From Fusibacter ferrireducens (GTDB taxonomy: Bacteria; Bacillota; Clostridia; Peptostreptococcales; Acidaminobacteraceae), in the NCBI RefSeq assembly GCF_015352425.1, contig NZ_JADKNH010000007.1, forward strand, positions 186,001-250,000: a DNA stretch of 64,000 nucleotides. Reading direction: 5' to 3'. Shown here piece by piece: positions 39,245-50,219 of this stretch. Under the pieces are notes generated by a model. The model was given only the letters and a program-made list of their open reading frames with translations. It was not told the origin of the DNA and did not search any database. The stretch's first letter is position 1. Each line of letters begins with the position of its first letter. Position numbers and translations under genes: made by a program.

Positions 39245-39342
39245 AAATTGCCTCCCAAAGTAATCATAGCTCTATTATACTTAAAAACCAGAAAAATTAC
39301 AGCCAAAATCCATATAAAATTGATTTACACAGAAAAACCTTT

Positions 39343-41130
39343 CTATTTTTCAATTGATTTCAAAAAAGCATGCACAACACTAGGATCATATCGTGTTCCC
39401 GACAGGTGAAGTATTTCATCAACAGCTTGTCTATGTGTTTTTACTGCTCTATAATTGCGGACGTTCGTCATGGCTTCATAGGCATCTGCAACAGAAATAA
39501 TTCTCGATATCAAAGGAATATCGCCGCCACTCAATCCCTGAGGGTACCCCGTGCCATCATAATTCTCATGATGCGCCAAAACATAATCCCCAATGCCAGC
39601 CAAATTAGGGGTTGCCACTAAGAGATGGTAGCCTATTTCAGCATGTTTCATAACTTCCTTCATTTCCTTTGGAGTGAGCTTGCCACGTTTATTTAAAATT
39701 TCTTTTGGAATAGAAATCATCCCAATATCATGCATGATGGCCGTCAGGTCAAGCTCTTCCATGCTTGTTTCACTCAAATTAAGATATTTGCCTATTTTCT
39801 CACTAAGTATTTTAATACGTTCTGTGTGTTCAACCGTCTCAAATGACTCTTCAGACAATTTCTGCTGTAAGGTTTGAATCATTGTAGCCTTGATGTGTTT
39901 AGAGGTTTTCAGCTTATTTTTATACATTTGATGATCTGCTTCCCGAAAAATACCTTCAATATCCACATTGGATTTTCTGCGACTTGAGTATCCCAGTGAA
40001 ATATCAATTTTAAATGGAAAATCCACCACAGCATTGCACTTTTCATGAATTCGATCAATTAATGCCTCAATATGCCTGCGCTCTGTAATAATGGCGAATT
40101 CATCTCCGCTGAGTCTTGCAATCACGTCTTTAGGCGCATAAAAAACACTTTTGAAAATGAGAGCCATTCTAACCAAAAGCTCATCTCCAAGTTTATGCCC
40201 AAAGGCATCGTTTACCATTTTAAGGCCATTGACATCTCCTATGATAATGGATACAGGCTTCTCTTCATCCTCTCTGTAAGCCAACAGTTTCTGATCAAAA
40301 TAGGTCCTATTATGAAGTCCTGTCAGTGCATCATGTGAAGTCAAAAAATCTACTTTTTCTGTGGCGAGCTTGCGTACCGTAATGTCTTGCCCCACAGCAT
40401 GAACCACAGATGGTTCTCCCGCCTCGTAAACAATTCTATAGTTGAGCTCAACAAATTTCTTTTGCCCTTCAAGATCTATGATCTCGAGTTCAAATCGCGT
40501 GCCAACCTTCTGAACACACTCAGTAAACAGAGAATGGTCCCTATAATAAGGCGTTAAAAAATCTTCTATGAGATGGTTTTCAGAACTGTTCTTAATTCTA
40601 AGCGTCTCTACAAAGGTTTTATTGTAATTGGTAATTTCACCCTGCTTGTTAAAAGTAAAAATGATGGCCGATGCATTATCAAAGAGTTCTTTGTATTTCG
40701 CTTCGCTTTCTTTAAGCTTTTCTGAAATGAGTACGGCATCGTGAATATCCCTTAGGATGCCCTTTTTATGAATCAATTGGCCAGAACTGTCTCTCTCATG
40801 AATAACACATTCTTCAACCCATCTCACTTCACCATCTTTGCAAACAATCCTATATTGATTCTTAAAGTGACTTAAATTTTGTTCACTCAAATCGTAAAAC
40901 AGATTTTGAATTTTTTCTCGATCAGATTCATAGACAAAAGCCCAATAATCTTTAAGTGCCCCCGTATAAAAGTCTTCTGGTTTATAACCAAATATTGAAA
41001 TGTTATCGGACACGAAATCAGTGGGGATATCTCCTGACATTGTCCATTTAAAAATGACCAAATTAGTCTGCTTGATGATATCATAAGCTTCTTGTAAATC
41101 CATTGAGATTACATCTGGAAGACGAGCCAT
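39343..41130 (-). CDS. PAS-PAS-GGDEF-HD-GYP signalling protein
   Basis: A 595-residue soluble protein with two PAS domains (about 15-140 and 145-260), a GGDEF domain (about 265-420) and an HD-GYP domain (about 430-590). The cyclase signature is S-G-D-E-F, a variant generally compatible with activity; there is no RxxD I-site (A-P-K-D). The HD-GYP part has H-D-I-G, H-H-E-N-Y-D-G-T-G-Y-P and D-A-Y-E-A-M, so both making and breaking c-di-GMP are possible. The start at 41130 follows GGAGG by 5 bases. It ends the operon YbhN-like / cysteine desulfurase / this gene. Confidence 0.93.
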   Translation of the reverse strand: MARLPDVISMDLQEAYDIIKQTNLVIFKWTMSGDIPTDFVSDNISIFGYKPEDFYTGALKDYWAFVYESDREKIQNLFYDLSEQNLSHFKNQYRIVCKDGEVRWVEECVIHERDSSGQLIHKKGILRDIHDAVLISEKLKESEAKYKELFDNASAIIFTFNKQGEITNYNKTFVETLRIKNSSENHLIEDFLTPYYRDHSLFTECVQKVGTRFELEIIDLEGQKKFVELNYRIVYEAGEPSVVHAVGQDITVRKLATEKVDFLTSHDALTGLHNRTYFDQKLLAYREDEEKPVSIIIGDVNGLKMVNDAFGHKLGDELLVRMALIFKSVFYAPKDVIARLSGDEFAIITERRHIEALIDRIHEKCNAVVDFPFKIDISLGYSSRRKSNVDIEGIFREADHQMYKNKLKTSKHIKATMIQTLQQKLSEESFETVEHTERIKILSEKIGKYLNLSETSMEELDLTAIMHDIGMISIPKEILNKRGKLTPKEMKEVMKHAEIGYHLLVATPNLAGIGDYVLAHHENYDGTGYPQGLSGGDIPLISRIISVADAYEAMTNVRNYRAVKTHRQAVDEILHLSGTRYDPSVVHAFLKSIEK

Positions 41131-41146
41131 AAGCACCTCCATAAAT

Positions 41147-42295
41147 TTATTTCATCAACGTTTTTATTGCCGCAATCAATTGATCGATTTCATCCGCTGT
41201 GCTAAAAGGGGATACACTTATCCTGAGGACACCTGATGGATATGTGCCCATGGTTTTATGTGCCACAGGTGCACATTGTAAGCCCACACGCGTTATAATA
41301 CCATACTCTTGATGAAGCGCATGGGCAATCCATGAAGCATCCTTATGCGTAAATGAAAGGGCCAAAACACCGGTCCTCTGAGTAAAAGGCACCTCATTGT
41401 GACATACAACACCTTCTATAGGCTCTAATCCCGCTTCAAGCCTCTGTATTAAACTTCTCTCATGGCACTGGATCAATTCATAACCTTTTTCATCCAGCCA
41501 TCTAAGGCCCGCATAAAGCCCCATAAGCCCTGCTAAATTCAGAGTGCCCGACTCAAACCGATCTGGCATTATTTCCGGTTGCTCATATGACTCCGATAAA
41601 CTGCCGGTGCCCCCACAAACAAGAGGTTGCGTTTCACTGGCCATTTGAGGTGAGATCAAAAAACCACCTGTTCCTGTTGGCCCCATAAGAGACTTGTGCC
41701 CTGTGAACGTGAGACAGTCTATATGGAGCGCTTTCATATCTATCTCTAAAAATCCAGCTGTCTGAGCCGTGTCTAGCAAGAACTTGATATGATTCTGTTT
41801 TGCCACTGTCCCTAATTTTTCAACGTTCAGTATCTGTCCTGTGACATTGGAAGCGTGTAAACTCGCAATAAGGCGCGTGTTGGGTTTAATCATCGCCTGA
41901 ACATCCATCGCATCCACTTCGCCATAGAGGTCAAAGGGGATAAATTCAAACTCTATATGCCTAGACTTGGCAAGGGCAACTAAGGGTCTGAGCATTGCAT
42001 TGTGTTCATAGTTGGATATGAGCACATGATCTCCTTCTTTTAAGTAACCGTAAAGTATGGTATTAATCGACTCCGTGATGTTCTTTGTAAAGATTACGTG
42101 ATCAGAGTATTCAAAATTAAAAAACTGTGCAAGGTGTTCTCTAAGATCATATATCATTCTATCGACACCTCTTGAAGAAGAAGTGCTCCTACCAGCATTT
42201 CCAGCGACAAAATCAAAATAATCCAGTGTTGCCGTTTTCACAGTCTCTGGTTTTGGAAACGATGTTGCGCCATTATCAAGATAAATTGTTTTCAT
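41147..42295 (-). CDS. Cysteine desulfurase family protein
   Basis: A 382-residue class-V aminotransferase-fold enzyme using PLP. It begins Y-L-D-N-G-A-T-S-F-P-K-P, has the PLP Lys in F-T-G-H-K-S-L-M-G-P-T-G-T-G-G, and the catalytic-loop Cys in G-L-Q-C-A-P-V-A-H. This matches the clostridial NifS/CsdB-like group that releases sulfur (or selenium) from Cys/Sec. AGGGG precedes the ATG at 42295; an alternative ATG at 42319 overlaps the upstream stop as ATGA. Whether it serves Fe-S assembly or selenium use is not determined. Confidence 0.88.
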   Translation of the reverse strand: MKTIYLDNGATSFPKPETVKTATLDYFDFVAGNAGRSTSSSRGVDRMIYDLREHLAQFFNFEYSDHVIFTKNITESINTILYGYLKEGDHVLISNYEHNAMLRPLVALAKSRHIEFEFIPFDLYGEVDAMDVQAMIKPNTRLIASLHASNVTGQILNVEKLGTVAKQNHIKFLLDTAQTAGFLEIDMKALHIDCLTFTGHKSLMGPTGTGGFLISPQMASETQPLVCGGTGSLSESYEQPEIMPDRFESGTLNLAGLMGLYAGLRWLDEKGYELIQCHERSLIQRLEAGLEPIEGVVCHNEVPFTQRTGVLALSFTHKDASWIAHALHQEYGIITRVGLQCAPVAHKTMGTYPSGVLRISVSPFSTADEIDQLIAAIKTLMK

Positions 42296-42315
42296 ATTTA
42301 TACCCCTAAGTCCTT

Positions 42316-43338
42316 TCATTCATGTGCCTTGTGATGCTTCATACGAATATGCCAGCTCTCCTTTGCGAATAAAAACATACCCATAATCATGGTCAGGTAT
42401 ACTGTTGAGCCACGCCAAAGAAATACAATATTGACAAGATCCTTTTCGTCCACAATCTGTGAAAAAAAGTAGGCGAATCCCCCTTCCGCAAATCCAGATG
42501 CGCCAGGTGTAAACCCGAAATACATGATAAAATTGGAAAGCATTTGCCCGGAAATCACAATCAGTGGTGAAATATGATAGCCATAGAGGCCCAATATAAC
42601 CACAGAAAACATAAAGACAAATCCAAAATGCAAAACGGTCACTAAAAAACTCAAAAGCAAATGTTTTTTATCGCCTCTGAGAAATAAATCTAAATGAAGC
42701 AGAAAGTCATCTAACCCCGCATACAATTTCGTTCTATGAGTTTCCTTTAAAGGTAATCTATAGATGAGCTTTCCTAAATAATGCATACTCTTCTCTCTGT
42801 ATTTTCCAACGATCACAATGAACGCCGTCCAAAGCAAATAGAAAAGCGAGACAAAGGGCAATATCTTAGGGGATTGAATATTCAATCGACTCAAGAGTTC
42901 GGGGTTGAAATAAACCATTAAAGGCAGAGAAATAAAGAAAAAAGCCGAGGCTAAAATCGCTCTAATAGAGGTAGCTGCTGCCGCCTCTGAAATTGGAATA
43001 CCATGCTCTTTAAGGAAGTAAATTTGAGCAATGCTCCCTCCTGCTAAAAAGGGCGTTACGTTGCTGACAAAAGTCCCTATAACCGCTTGTTTTACAACGA
43101 ACCTATACGTCAAGTTGATCTTAAGGGTCTTCAAGATTATATAAAATCTAAAGCCATCTAATAACACGTAGATTAAAGTCATTGCACTTAAGATAAAGTA
43201 CCAATAGTAGGGGATGCCCTGGAGGTTGATGTCGTGTTTTAAAAATTTGCTAATGCCGATGACAGACCCAACGGAAATTACTATAAAAACCAGCATAAGC
43301 ACGAGATACTTTTTTAAAGAAATGTCATTTTTAGTCAA
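42316..43338 (-). CDS. YbhN/LPG-synthase-like membrane protein
   Basis: A 340-residue integral membrane protein with about eight hydrophobic segments and the family blocks F-V-S-N-V-T-P-F-L-A-G-G, A-A-A-A-T-S-I-R-A and T-P-G-A-S-G-F-A-E-G-G-F. It belongs to the lysylphosphatidylglycerol synthase TM / UPF0104 family; without the C-terminal synthase domain these proteins are thought to be lipid transporters. The start is TTG at 43338 following AAGGTGA. It is the first gene of a three-gene operon and overlaps the next frame by 4 bases. Confidence 0.85.
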   Translation of the reverse strand: MTKNDISLKKYLVLMLVFIVISVGSVIGISKFLKHDINLQGIPYYWYFILSAMTLIYVLLDGFRFYIILKTLKINLTYRFVVKQAVIGTFVSNVTPFLAGGSIAQIYFLKEHGIPISEAAAATSIRAILASAFFFISLPLMVYFNPELLSRLNIQSPKILPFVSLFYLLWTAFIVIVGKYREKSMHYLGKLIYRLPLKETHRTKLYAGLDDFLLHLDLFLRGDKKHLLLSFLVTVLHFGFVFMFSVVILGLYGYHISPLIVISGQMLSNFIMYFGFTPGASGFAEGGFAYFFSQIVDEKDLVNIVFLWRGSTVYLTMIMGMFLFAKESWHIRMKHHKAHE

Positions 43339-43433
43339 ATTAAATCACCTTCTGTATAAAATCAAATGGAATATGCATGCGAAATAATTATACATGAGAT
43401 TATTATATCACATGTTATAAAAACAATTTCAAG

Positions 43434-43482
43434 AAAAAAAGACGAACCCCAAGAGGATTCAGAATCACTCTTAGGGTCGCCT
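43434..43482 (-). terminator. Terminator at the end of the pst-phoU operon
   Basis: A long stem (CGACCCTAAGAGTGATTC with GAATCCTCTTGGGGTTCG, a few mismatches) is followed by a run of T on the minus strand. It starts about 65 bases past the phoU stop. Confidence 0.75.
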
Positions 43483-43546
43483 TTTTCTATTTTAGGTGGG
43501 TCATGAATAATTTTTTAGATAGATGGCTAAATGGATTAACTTGATA

Positions 43547-44206
43547 TTAAATCGTCTCATTAATATCAAAATGTTTGCCTTCAACACCATAAATAACCCA
43601 TTCTGCAATGTTGGTTGCATGATCAGCCATTCTCTCGAAATACTTTGCAATCATCATAAAGTCCATGCATTGTCTAATTTCTTTCGGATTTTCTTTCATA
43701 ATGTTCTCTAGGTCAGCAAAAATCATATCATAATAATCGTCTACAATATCATCATTTGCGCAGATGAGTTTACCTTTTTCAACATCTTCATCAATATAAC
43801 AATCAATGGTCATTTTTACCATGCTCTTCACTTGCTTCGCCATATTCGGCAGATCAATAAGAGGTTTAACATACGTTTTCCCAGCTAAGTCAATTGTCAA
43901 TTTTGAAATATCTTGACAATGATCTGCAATGCGTTCAAGATCAGTAACAATTTTTAAAATGGACATCAATTTTCTCAAATCCGTTGCAACAGGTTGTCGT
44001 CTTGCAATTACATTGATACATTTGCTTTCTATCTCGAGTTCCATTTTATCAAATCGGTCATCACCTTCAATGATCCTCCTTGCCATTTCGATATCATGAT
44101 CCACCAACGCGTTAATTGTTTCATCAATTGTCTTTTCAATCAATGTGCCCATTTTGATGATATCCACATGAATGGACTTAAGTTCATTATCTAACATGAC
44201 TCTCAT
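43547..44206 (-). CDS. phoU: Phosphate signalling protein PhoU
   Basis: A 219-residue all-helical protein made of two PhoU repeats, each carrying a metal-binding E/D-R-x-A-D-H motif (L-E-R-I-A-D-H-C near 95; F-E-R-M-A-D-H-A near 195). It links PstSCAB transport state to the PhoR kinase and keeps the regulon off when phosphate is plentiful. AAGGAG precedes the ATG. It is the last gene of the pst operon and follows the embedded chemoreceptor gene by 25 bases. Confidence 0.95.
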   Translation of the reverse strand: MRVMLDNELKSIHVDIIKMGTLIEKTIDETINALVDHDIEMARRIIEGDDRFDKMELEIESKCINVIARRQPVATDLRKLMSILKIVTDLERIADHCQDISKLTIDLAGKTYVKPLIDLPNMAKQVKSMVKMTIDCYIDEDVEKGKLICANDDIVDDYYDMIFADLENIMKENPKEIRQCMDFMMIAKYFERMADHATNIAEWVIYGVEGKHFDINETI

Positions 44207-44231
44207 TTATATTCTCCTTGTAATCCACTAT

Positions 44232-46373
44232 TTATAATTTGAAAACTTGAATCGTATCATCCATCTTCTCAGCCAATTTGCTAAGTCTCTCGCAAGCATT
44301 AAAGATACCATTGATCACATTGCTTTGTTCTTCAACAGATGCCACAACTTCTTCCGTACTCGCAGAGTTTTCTTCGCTTACTGCAGAAAGCGAGTGAATC
44401 ATCTCTTCGACTTCTAATCGTGCTTCTTCAATGTTTACCCTGGAAACTTCAAGCAAACCCAGCTTATTTTCAATATTTTTAATTGACCTTGCAATTTCAT
44501 TGTATTTTTCTCTCGTAATGCCCACACTTTTCATCTGATCTTCTGAAATGGAAATCAATTCTTCAACTGTAGTGATTATATTCCGATTATCTTCAGTCAA
44601 GTCGTCAATGATCGCATTGATGATGCCAGTAGACACTTTAGACTGTTCCGCCAAGAGTCTGATCTCATTGGCCACCACAGAAAAACCTCTACCGTGTTCT
44701 CCTGCTCTTGCCGCTTCAATGGCGGCGTTAAGTGCCAAAAGATTTGTCTGATCGGCAATGGATCTGATCATTGTGCTGGCTTGTTCAATTTTTTTAGAAT
44801 CCTCAGCCGATTTGCTAATGCTACTGTGGACCTCTCTATTGGCCTTGGTCGACGCCTCATTAACTGCTATCAATTGTTTGATAACTTCCAGACCTTGATC
44901 CGCTAGGACATCTACCTCAACAATGGCATTTGCAATATCCTTAACTTCTATTTGATCCTGTTTCAATATCCCGCTGAGTTCTTCTGTCTTTTCAAAACTT
45001 TGAAGTGCATGCTTAGCTTGCATACCAGAACCTAACGCAATTTCCTGAACAGCGGCGGTGACTTCTTCAGTCACTCCAAGTGAAGTTAAAGCGTCTTTAT
45101 TTAAAGTCTTAGCGGCCTCAGATACCATTTTAGATGAACGGTCCACTTCTTGTATAATATTTTTGAAATTGGAAACAATCTGAGAGATCGCCCGTTTTAG
45201 ATCACTTATTTCGTCTTTGTGATGGTTTGTTTCTGCATCTAACACCATACTGAGATCATATTCTGCAATCTGATGCGTCAGCTGAATCACTTGATAAAGC
45301 GGTTTTCGAATCGTATTGGCTATAATCATTGCAATCAAAATACAAAGCAATATGATTACTGAAGATATGATCATCAAATGCGTTTTGAGATCCACAACTT
45401 CTACTAGAGCTTCTTGCTCTGGCACTTCAGTGATAAATCCCACAAGCCAATCGCCAATTTGATTCACTGACAATGTACCGATAACAGGTTCACCTTCCTG
45501 ATTATCGTATATCATCGTCTCTTCGAAATCTGTGATCTGATTTTCTATAGCCGCTTTTAAAGCCACAATCCCTTGAGTTTCTATAGAGCTCTCCAAAGCC
45601 TCATAGCCATCTTGATCTCTGTCTGTAAGCAACAGTCCCGTTGCATCTACTAAATAAGCTTCTGAAGATGCACCAATTTTTTCAACGCCACTCTGGACAA
45701 TCTCATCTATAGCGCCTTGATTTAAAACGATGTTTAACGTACCAATCGCTTCATTGCTTGAACCACTATAACCGAAAACAGGTGTGGACAGTATCATGAT
45801 ATTATCATCAATAAAACTATTCCTGAAGATATGAGACCAATTCTGAGTGCCTTCCAACGCTTTTTTGCAGTAATCACCTGCCACAACCAACGGTGCCATA
45901 TCCAATTTTTCATAATTTTTGGAGTAAACGACTTCGTTGTATTGGTTGGTTAAAAATATATCTGTATAAGCATATTGGTCAAGTGCTGTCTGTAAAATAT
46001 GTTCAAAATCTTTTTCTATAACCGCCTTTTCGGCATCTGTGGCACTGAAAGTATTGAGTTGTTCAATGCCATCACGAATAATTTTGGATTCTGCCAAGAG
46101 CATTGAATCCCCTTCTCTACTTGAAAAATATGTTTTAAGGCGCTCCTGAGATAACTTGGTGAACAATTGATTTTGTCTGAAAATCTCATGTTCAACCTCA
46201 AGACTGGATTTATGAACACTGATAAATCCTAATACAATCAATGGAACTAAACTTGTGAGTAAAACCATAAAAATCAGTTTCGTCTGTATTTTTAAATTCG
46301 AAAATCTAACCTTCGAAAACCCAAACTTTTTTATGCTTATTCTATCTCTAGAGAGCCTTGGCTTTAATAACAT
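44232..46373 (-). CDS. Methyl-accepting chemotaxis protein encoded inside the pst operon
   Basis: A 713-residue chemoreceptor: an N-terminal membrane segment (about 33-55), an extracytoplasmic dCache-type sensor (about 60-330), a second membrane segment (about 333-355), HAMP (about 355-410), and a signalling domain with the hairpin tip [16 protein letters not shown]. It signals to CheA/CheW. It lies 32 bases after pstB and 25 before phoU, so it is co-expressed with phosphate uptake under PhoP. That suggests taxis toward phosphate or a related compound, possibly with Pst or PhoU as partner; the ligand is not known. Confidence 0.93.
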   Translation of the reverse strand: MLLKPRLSRDRISIKKFGFSKVRFSNLKIQTKLIFMVLLTSLVPLIVLGFISVHKSSLEVEHEIFRQNQLFTKLSQERLKTYFSSREGDSMLLAESKIIRDGIEQLNTFSATDAEKAVIEKDFEHILQTALDQYAYTDIFLTNQYNEVVYSKNYEKLDMAPLVVAGDYCKKALEGTQNWSHIFRNSFIDDNIMILSTPVFGYSGSSNEAIGTLNIVLNQGAIDEIVQSGVEKIGASSEAYLVDATGLLLTDRDQDGYEALESSIETQGIVALKAAIENQITDFEETMIYDNQEGEPVIGTLSVNQIGDWLVGFITEVPEQEALVEVVDLKTHLMIISSVIILLCILIAMIIANTIRKPLYQVIQLTHQIAEYDLSMVLDAETNHHKDEISDLKRAISQIVSNFKNIIQEVDRSSKMVSEAAKTLNKDALTSLGVTEEVTAAVQEIALGSGMQAKHALQSFEKTEELSGILKQDQIEVKDIANAIVEVDVLADQGLEVIKQLIAVNEASTKANREVHSSISKSAEDSKKIEQASTMIRSIADQTNLLALNAAIEAARAGEHGRGFSVVANEIRLLAEQSKVSTGIINAIIDDLTEDNRNIITTVEELISISEDQMKSVGITREKYNEIARSIKNIENKLGLLEVSRVNIEEARLEVEEMIHSLSAVSEENSASTEEVVASVEEQSNVINGIFNACERLSKLAEKMDDTIQVFKL

Positions 46374-46405
46374 GCGCTTTCTCCTGCCATCCTTTTCTTA
46401 ATGGA

Positions 46406-47185
46406 TCAACCAAATCTGCCTGTGATATAATCCTCAGTACGTTTATCTCTTGGATTTGAAAAGATGACTTCTGTACTATCGTATTCAATTAATTCTCCCA
46501 TCAGGAAAAACGCTGTTTTATCTGAAATACGCCCAGCTTGTTGCATGGAATGCGTCACAATGGCGATGGTATACTCCGTTTTAAGGTGATTGATAAGTTC
46601 TTCAATTTTTGCCGTTGCAATAGGATCAAGTGCTGAAGTGGGTTCATCCATCAATATGACATCTGGTTGAACCGCAAGACACCTTGCAATACACAATCTC
46701 TGTTGCTGCCCTCCAGAAAGGCCATAGGCATTATCGTGTAAACGATCTTTGACTTCATCCCAGAGTGCGGCACTTTTGAGACTCGTTTCACAAATTTCAA
46801 GAAGTAGATTTTTATCCTTAATGCCGTGAATTTTAGGACCATAAACGACATTTTCATAAATAGACTTTGGGAAGGGGTTTGGCTTCTGGAATACCATCCC
46901 CACAGTGGTCCTGAGTTCTTCTACTCTCACAGACTTATCAAAGATGTTTTTACCATGATATAGAATCTCCCCAGAGGTTCTCACAATGGGTATGTTCTCA
47001 ATCATTCGATTCAAGGTTTTGATGAAAGTTGATTTTCCACAACCAGAAGGCCCAATAATGGCTGTTACTTCATTTTTATTGATCTTCATGCTGATGTCTT
47101 TCAGTGCTTGATCATTTCCATACCAAAGGTCCAAGCCCTGTACATCATACACATAATCATCCGCTGTTATGATTTTTTTTGACAA
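46406..47185 (-). CDS. pstB: Phosphate ABC transporter ATP-binding protein
   Basis: A 259-residue ATPase. Walker A is G-P-S-G-C-G-K-S-T, the signature is L-S-G-G-Q-Q-Q-R-L, Walker B is V-I-L-M-D-E-P-T, and the PstB-specific [13 protein letters not shown] is present. It powers PstCA. The only good ribosome site (GGAGG) points, with an 8-base gap, to a TTG at 47185. ATG at 47200 and GTG at 47209 are in frame but have none. It follows pstA closely. Confidence 0.95.
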   Translation of the reverse strand: MSKKIITADDYVYDVQGLDLWYGNDQALKDISMKINKNEVTAIIGPSGCGKSTFIKTLNRMIENIPIVRTSGEILYHGKNIFDKSVRVEELRTTVGMVFQKPNPFPKSIYENVVYGPKIHGIKDKNLLLEICETSLKSAALWDEVKDRLHDNAYGLSGGQQQRLCIARCLAVQPDVILMDEPTSALDPIATAKIEELINHLKTEYTIAIVTHSMQQAGRISDKTAFFLMGELIEYDSTEVIFSNPRDKRTEDYITGRFG

Positions 47186-47211
47186 TTTAATATCCTCCAT
47201 AAAATCCACGT

Positions 47212-48135
47212 TTAAAATCCACGTTGATATTTGTTTCTAATAAAAATAGCGACCGAGTTCATAAGAAATAAAGTGACTAGCAAGACGATAATCGTTGCTG
47301 CTGCAAGGTTTGCATACTCTGGCGTCAAAACGGTGTCTAATGTCCAGTAGTATATTTGAATAGGTAGAGCGGTAAAATCGTCCATGAATGATTTTGGAAT
47401 TTTCATAATAAGCGTTGGAATTCCAAGTACAACAAGTGGAGCAGTTTCGCCTATCGCCCTTGAAATAGACAATATAGCGCCAGTTAAAATGCCTGGAAGC
47501 GCCACGGGTAAAACGACCTTTCGAATCGTTGTCCACTTATCTGCACCCATGCCATATGAAGCTTCTCTTAAAAAATTTGGAACGGATTTAATTGCCTCTT
47601 GGCTGGATACTACCACAATTGGAAGTACCAAAAGCGACAATGTAAGGCCTCCGGCGAGTATGCTAGACCCAAGATGAAAGAGTCTTCCAAATAATGAAAG
47701 TCCCAACAATCCAAAGATCACCGATGGTACACTTGCCAGATTGGATAAATTGACTTTAATAAAAGAAGCAATTTTACCCTGCGTCGCGTACTCTTCAAGA
47801 TAGATCGCTGTGGAAACGCCAATGACAAGTGTCACCGGAATGACAACACAGATCAACCCTATAGACCCGATAATCGCACCCCATATCCCTGCCTTTTCTG
47901 GAAAAATAGAAAGCTTTCCAGTTAGAAACTGTACGTCTAGCCAACCAATGCTTTGAATGCCAATTCGGTAAAGCAACAAACCCAGTACAGCTAGTGCAAA
48001 GACCATAGATAGGAAAAAAACTTTTTTTAAAATATTGTTGAGTAAAATCCGTCGATCTATTCTGCGTTTATTGATATCGATTTTATATTCTTTTTCTGCT
48101 TCTGTTGGATTGAGTTTAAGCTCATAATTTATCAT
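47212..48135 (-). CDS. pstA: Phosphate ABC transporter permease PstA
   Basis: A 307-residue permease with six membrane segments and the EAA-type loop [14 protein letters not shown] near residue 185, followed by [13 protein letters not shown]. It pairs with PstC. A 40-residue cytoplasmic N-terminal stretch precedes the first segment. GGGAGG lies before the ATG, and the start overlaps the pstC stop by one base (TAATG). Confidence 0.95.
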   Translation of the reverse strand: MINYELKLNPTEAEKEYKIDINKRRIDRRILLNNILKKVFFLSMVFALAVLGLLLYRIGIQSIGWLDVQFLTGKLSIFPEKAGIWGAIIGSIGLICVVIPVTLVIGVSTAIYLEEYATQGKIASFIKVNLSNLASVPSVIFGLLGLSLFGRLFHLGSSILAGGLTLSLLVLPIVVVSSQEAIKSVPNFLREASYGMGADKWTTIRKVVLPVALPGILTGAILSISRAIGETAPLVVLGIPTLIMKIPKSFMDDFTALPIQIYYWTLDTVLTPEYANLAAATIIVLLVTLFLMNSVAIFIRNKYQRGF

Positions 48136-49058
48136 TAGTATTCCTCCCTAAACTTTTTAGAGATATATTGAGCTGCAAGATTTAAAACCAAGGTAAACAA
48201 GAAGAGCATCAAGCCCACTGCATAAAGGCTATAGTAGCCCGTAGTGCCACTGCCGGCGTCACCACTTGTAAATTCCACGATATATGCAGTCATGGTTTGC
48301 ATAGACTGGGTGATGTCAAAAGTAAAGTTCTTTGAGCTACCACTTGCAATGGTCACAATCATTGTTTCGCCAATCGCTCTGGAGATGGCTAGTACAAAAG
48401 AGGCCATAATCCCTGAAATCGCAGCTGGTATAACCACTTTTACAGTGACTTCGAGCTTAGTGGATCCGAGACCATAAGCACCTTCTCTCATGGCTGCCGG
48501 GACAGATCTCATGGCATCCTCTGACAATGAAGTTACAAGTGGCAATATCATGATCCCCATAACAATACCAGGGCTAAGCGCATTTTTAGCTTCAAGCGTT
48601 GGAATAATTTTCATGAGCAATGGTGTTACAAATGAATAGGCGAAAAAGCCATATACAATTGTCGGAACACCTGCTAAAAGTTCCATCATTGGTTTTAGCA
48701 ATCGTCTCACTCTATCAGATGCAAATTCACTGAGATACATAGCAGCTGTCAATCCCAACGGTACCGCTACTGCCATTGCAATAAGTGAAGTCAATATAGT
48801 GCCATTGATCAATGGCAAAATACCGAAATGCGGTTCTGTACTAAGTGGTGCTAAATTCGTACTGAAAAAATCAGAAAGCGCTACCTTTTGAAAAAATTTA
48901 TATGCATCTGTAATAAGTGTCAATACAATGCCGATTGTCGTTATAACAGACACAGATGCACATACGAAAAAGAAAATTGGCATTGCCTTATCTGTGGTCT
49001 GTTTTTTCTTTGCAAAGTTGTCTTTAATCGTTGCCCTAACATTCATTCTCTGTTCCAA
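48135..49058 (-). CDS. pstC: Phosphate ABC transporter permease PstC
   Basis: A 307-residue permease with six membrane segments, the EAA-type loop [13 protein letters not shown] near residue 195 and the downstream [10 protein letters not shown]. The ribosome site GAGGAG suits a TTG at 49058 (8-base gap); GTG at 49067 would overlap it. It is separated from pstS by about 70 bases containing a 14-bp stem. Confidence 0.94.
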   Translation of the reverse strand: MEQRMNVRATIKDNFAKKKQTTDKAMPIFFFVCASVSVITTIGIVLTLITDAYKFFQKVALSDFFSTNLAPLSTEPHFGILPLINGTILTSLIAMAVAVPLGLTAAMYLSEFASDRVRRLLKPMMELLAGVPTIVYGFFAYSFVTPLLMKIIPTLEAKNALSPGIVMGIMILPLVTSLSEDAMRSVPAAMREGAYGLGSTKLEVTVKVVIPAAISGIMASFVLAISRAIGETMIVTIASGSSKNFTFDITQSMQTMTAYIVEFTSGDAGSGTTGYYSLYAVGLMLFLFTLVLNLAAQYISKKFREEY

Positions 49059-49078
49059 GTGGCTCACTCCTCATAACA

Positions 49079-49118
49079 CATATTAAGATGAGAAGTAAAT
49101 CCCCCTCATCTTAATATG
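49079..49118 (-). other. Stable stem-loop between pstS and pstC
   Basis: A perfect 14-bp stem (CATATTAAGATGAG with CTCATCTTAATATG, 12-base loop) lies in the spacer. No T run follows on the minus strand, so it is more likely to protect the pstS mRNA end or tune downstream translation than to terminate; the pstC ribosome site follows immediately. Confidence 0.6.
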
Positions 49119-49131
49119 ACCTACATTTTTA

Positions 49132-50178
49132 TTATTTAAGTGCGTCTAACTGTTTCGCATAACCTTCGTAAACACTTTTTGGCATTGGTGCAAATCCATT
49201 CGCTCCAGCTAATCTTGCTGCACCTTCTGGAGACACAACATATTTAGCATAGTCAAGAACTTGTGGTTTTTCTAGAGCATATTTCACATTGAGGTATGTG
49301 AATACGGGTCTTGTGAAACCAGCATAATCTAATTCTTCACCTATTGTATCAAGTGTTGGTTCAACAGGTCCGTTACCAAAATCTACTTTAACTGCTGTCA
49401 ATTTATCTTTGTTGCTTGCATAGTAGCCGTAGCCAAAGTATGCAATTGCATTTTTATCTTTAGAAACGAGGTCAACTAAAGTTGAATATTCTTGTTGTAA
49501 GCTTGCTGTTTTTACCATAGGTTGTTCATCTAAAATTTTCTCGAAGAAGAACTCATAAGTACCGTGGTTTTCGTTTGGTCCGTAGAATTTAATTTCTTCT
49601 GCTGGCCACTCAGGTCTAATGTCTGACCATAAAACCTTGTCATCTTCTTTGAATTTGCCAGCTAAGTACATGTTGACAATTTCATCCTTAGTCATTTCAG
49701 TTGCCCAATCGTTATCTTTGTTGATTACCATAGTCACGCCATCATATGCAAGTTTAAATTCATAGACATCCTTGCCAAACTCATAACCTTGTTCTTTTAA
49801 ACCTTCAACTTCTTTATCTTTAATTGCTCTTGAAGCATCGGAAAAATCTGTTTCGCCTGGAATGAATTTTTTAAATCCTGCACTTGAGCCAGCTCTACCA
49901 ACTTGTACGCTGACATCTGGCTGAACATTCACCATATAATCTTCTGCGATATTTGCCATTAAAGGATACACTGTACCTGAACCATCAATAATAACTTGTC
50001 CTTCAAGTTTTGTTGTTTCTTCAGCTGGTGCCGCTGGCTCTGCTGCCGGTGCTGCCGCCGCTGGTGCTGGTGCCGGTTCTGCCGCTGGTGCTGCTTCCGT
50101 TTTCGAACCACACGCCGTTAAAGATAACATCATCATAGATACAAGCATTAATACGCCTAAAACCTTTAAATTCTTCAT
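49132..50178 (-). CDS. pstS: Phosphate-binding lipoprotein PstS
   Basis: A 348-residue secreted lipoprotein: signal peptide ending L-T-A-C (lipidated Cys about residue 23), a low-complexity Ala/Pro/Glu linker (about 28-55), then the PstS-type binding domain with I-D-G-S-G-T-V-Y-P-L, R-A-G-S-S-A-G-F-K-K-F and D-F-S-D-A-S-R. It delivers phosphate to PstCAB. The ATG at 50178 follows GGAGG; an in-frame opening to 50220 has no ribosome site. A PhoP-type promoter lies upstream. Confidence 0.95.
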   Translation of the reverse strand: MKNLKVLGVLMLVSMMMLSLTACGSKTEAAPAAEPAPAPAAAAPAAEPAAPAEETTKLEGQVIIDGSGTVYPLMANIAEDYMVNVQPDVSVQVGRAGSSAGFKKFIPGETDFSDASRAIKDKEVEGLKEQGYEFGKDVYEFKLAYDGVTMVINKDNDWATEMTKDEIVNMYLAGKFKEDDKVLWSDIRPEWPAEEIKFYGPNENHGTYEFFFEKILDEQPMVKTASLQQEYSTLVDLVSKDKNAIAYFGYGYYASNKDKLTAVKVDFGNGPVEPTLDTIGEELDYAGFTRPVFTYLNVKYALEKPQVLDYAKYVVSPEGAARLAGANGFAPMPKSVYEGYAKQLDALK

Positions 50179-50219
50179 TATAATACTTCCTCCAAATATA
50201 TTGTTTAATTTTTTGTTCA

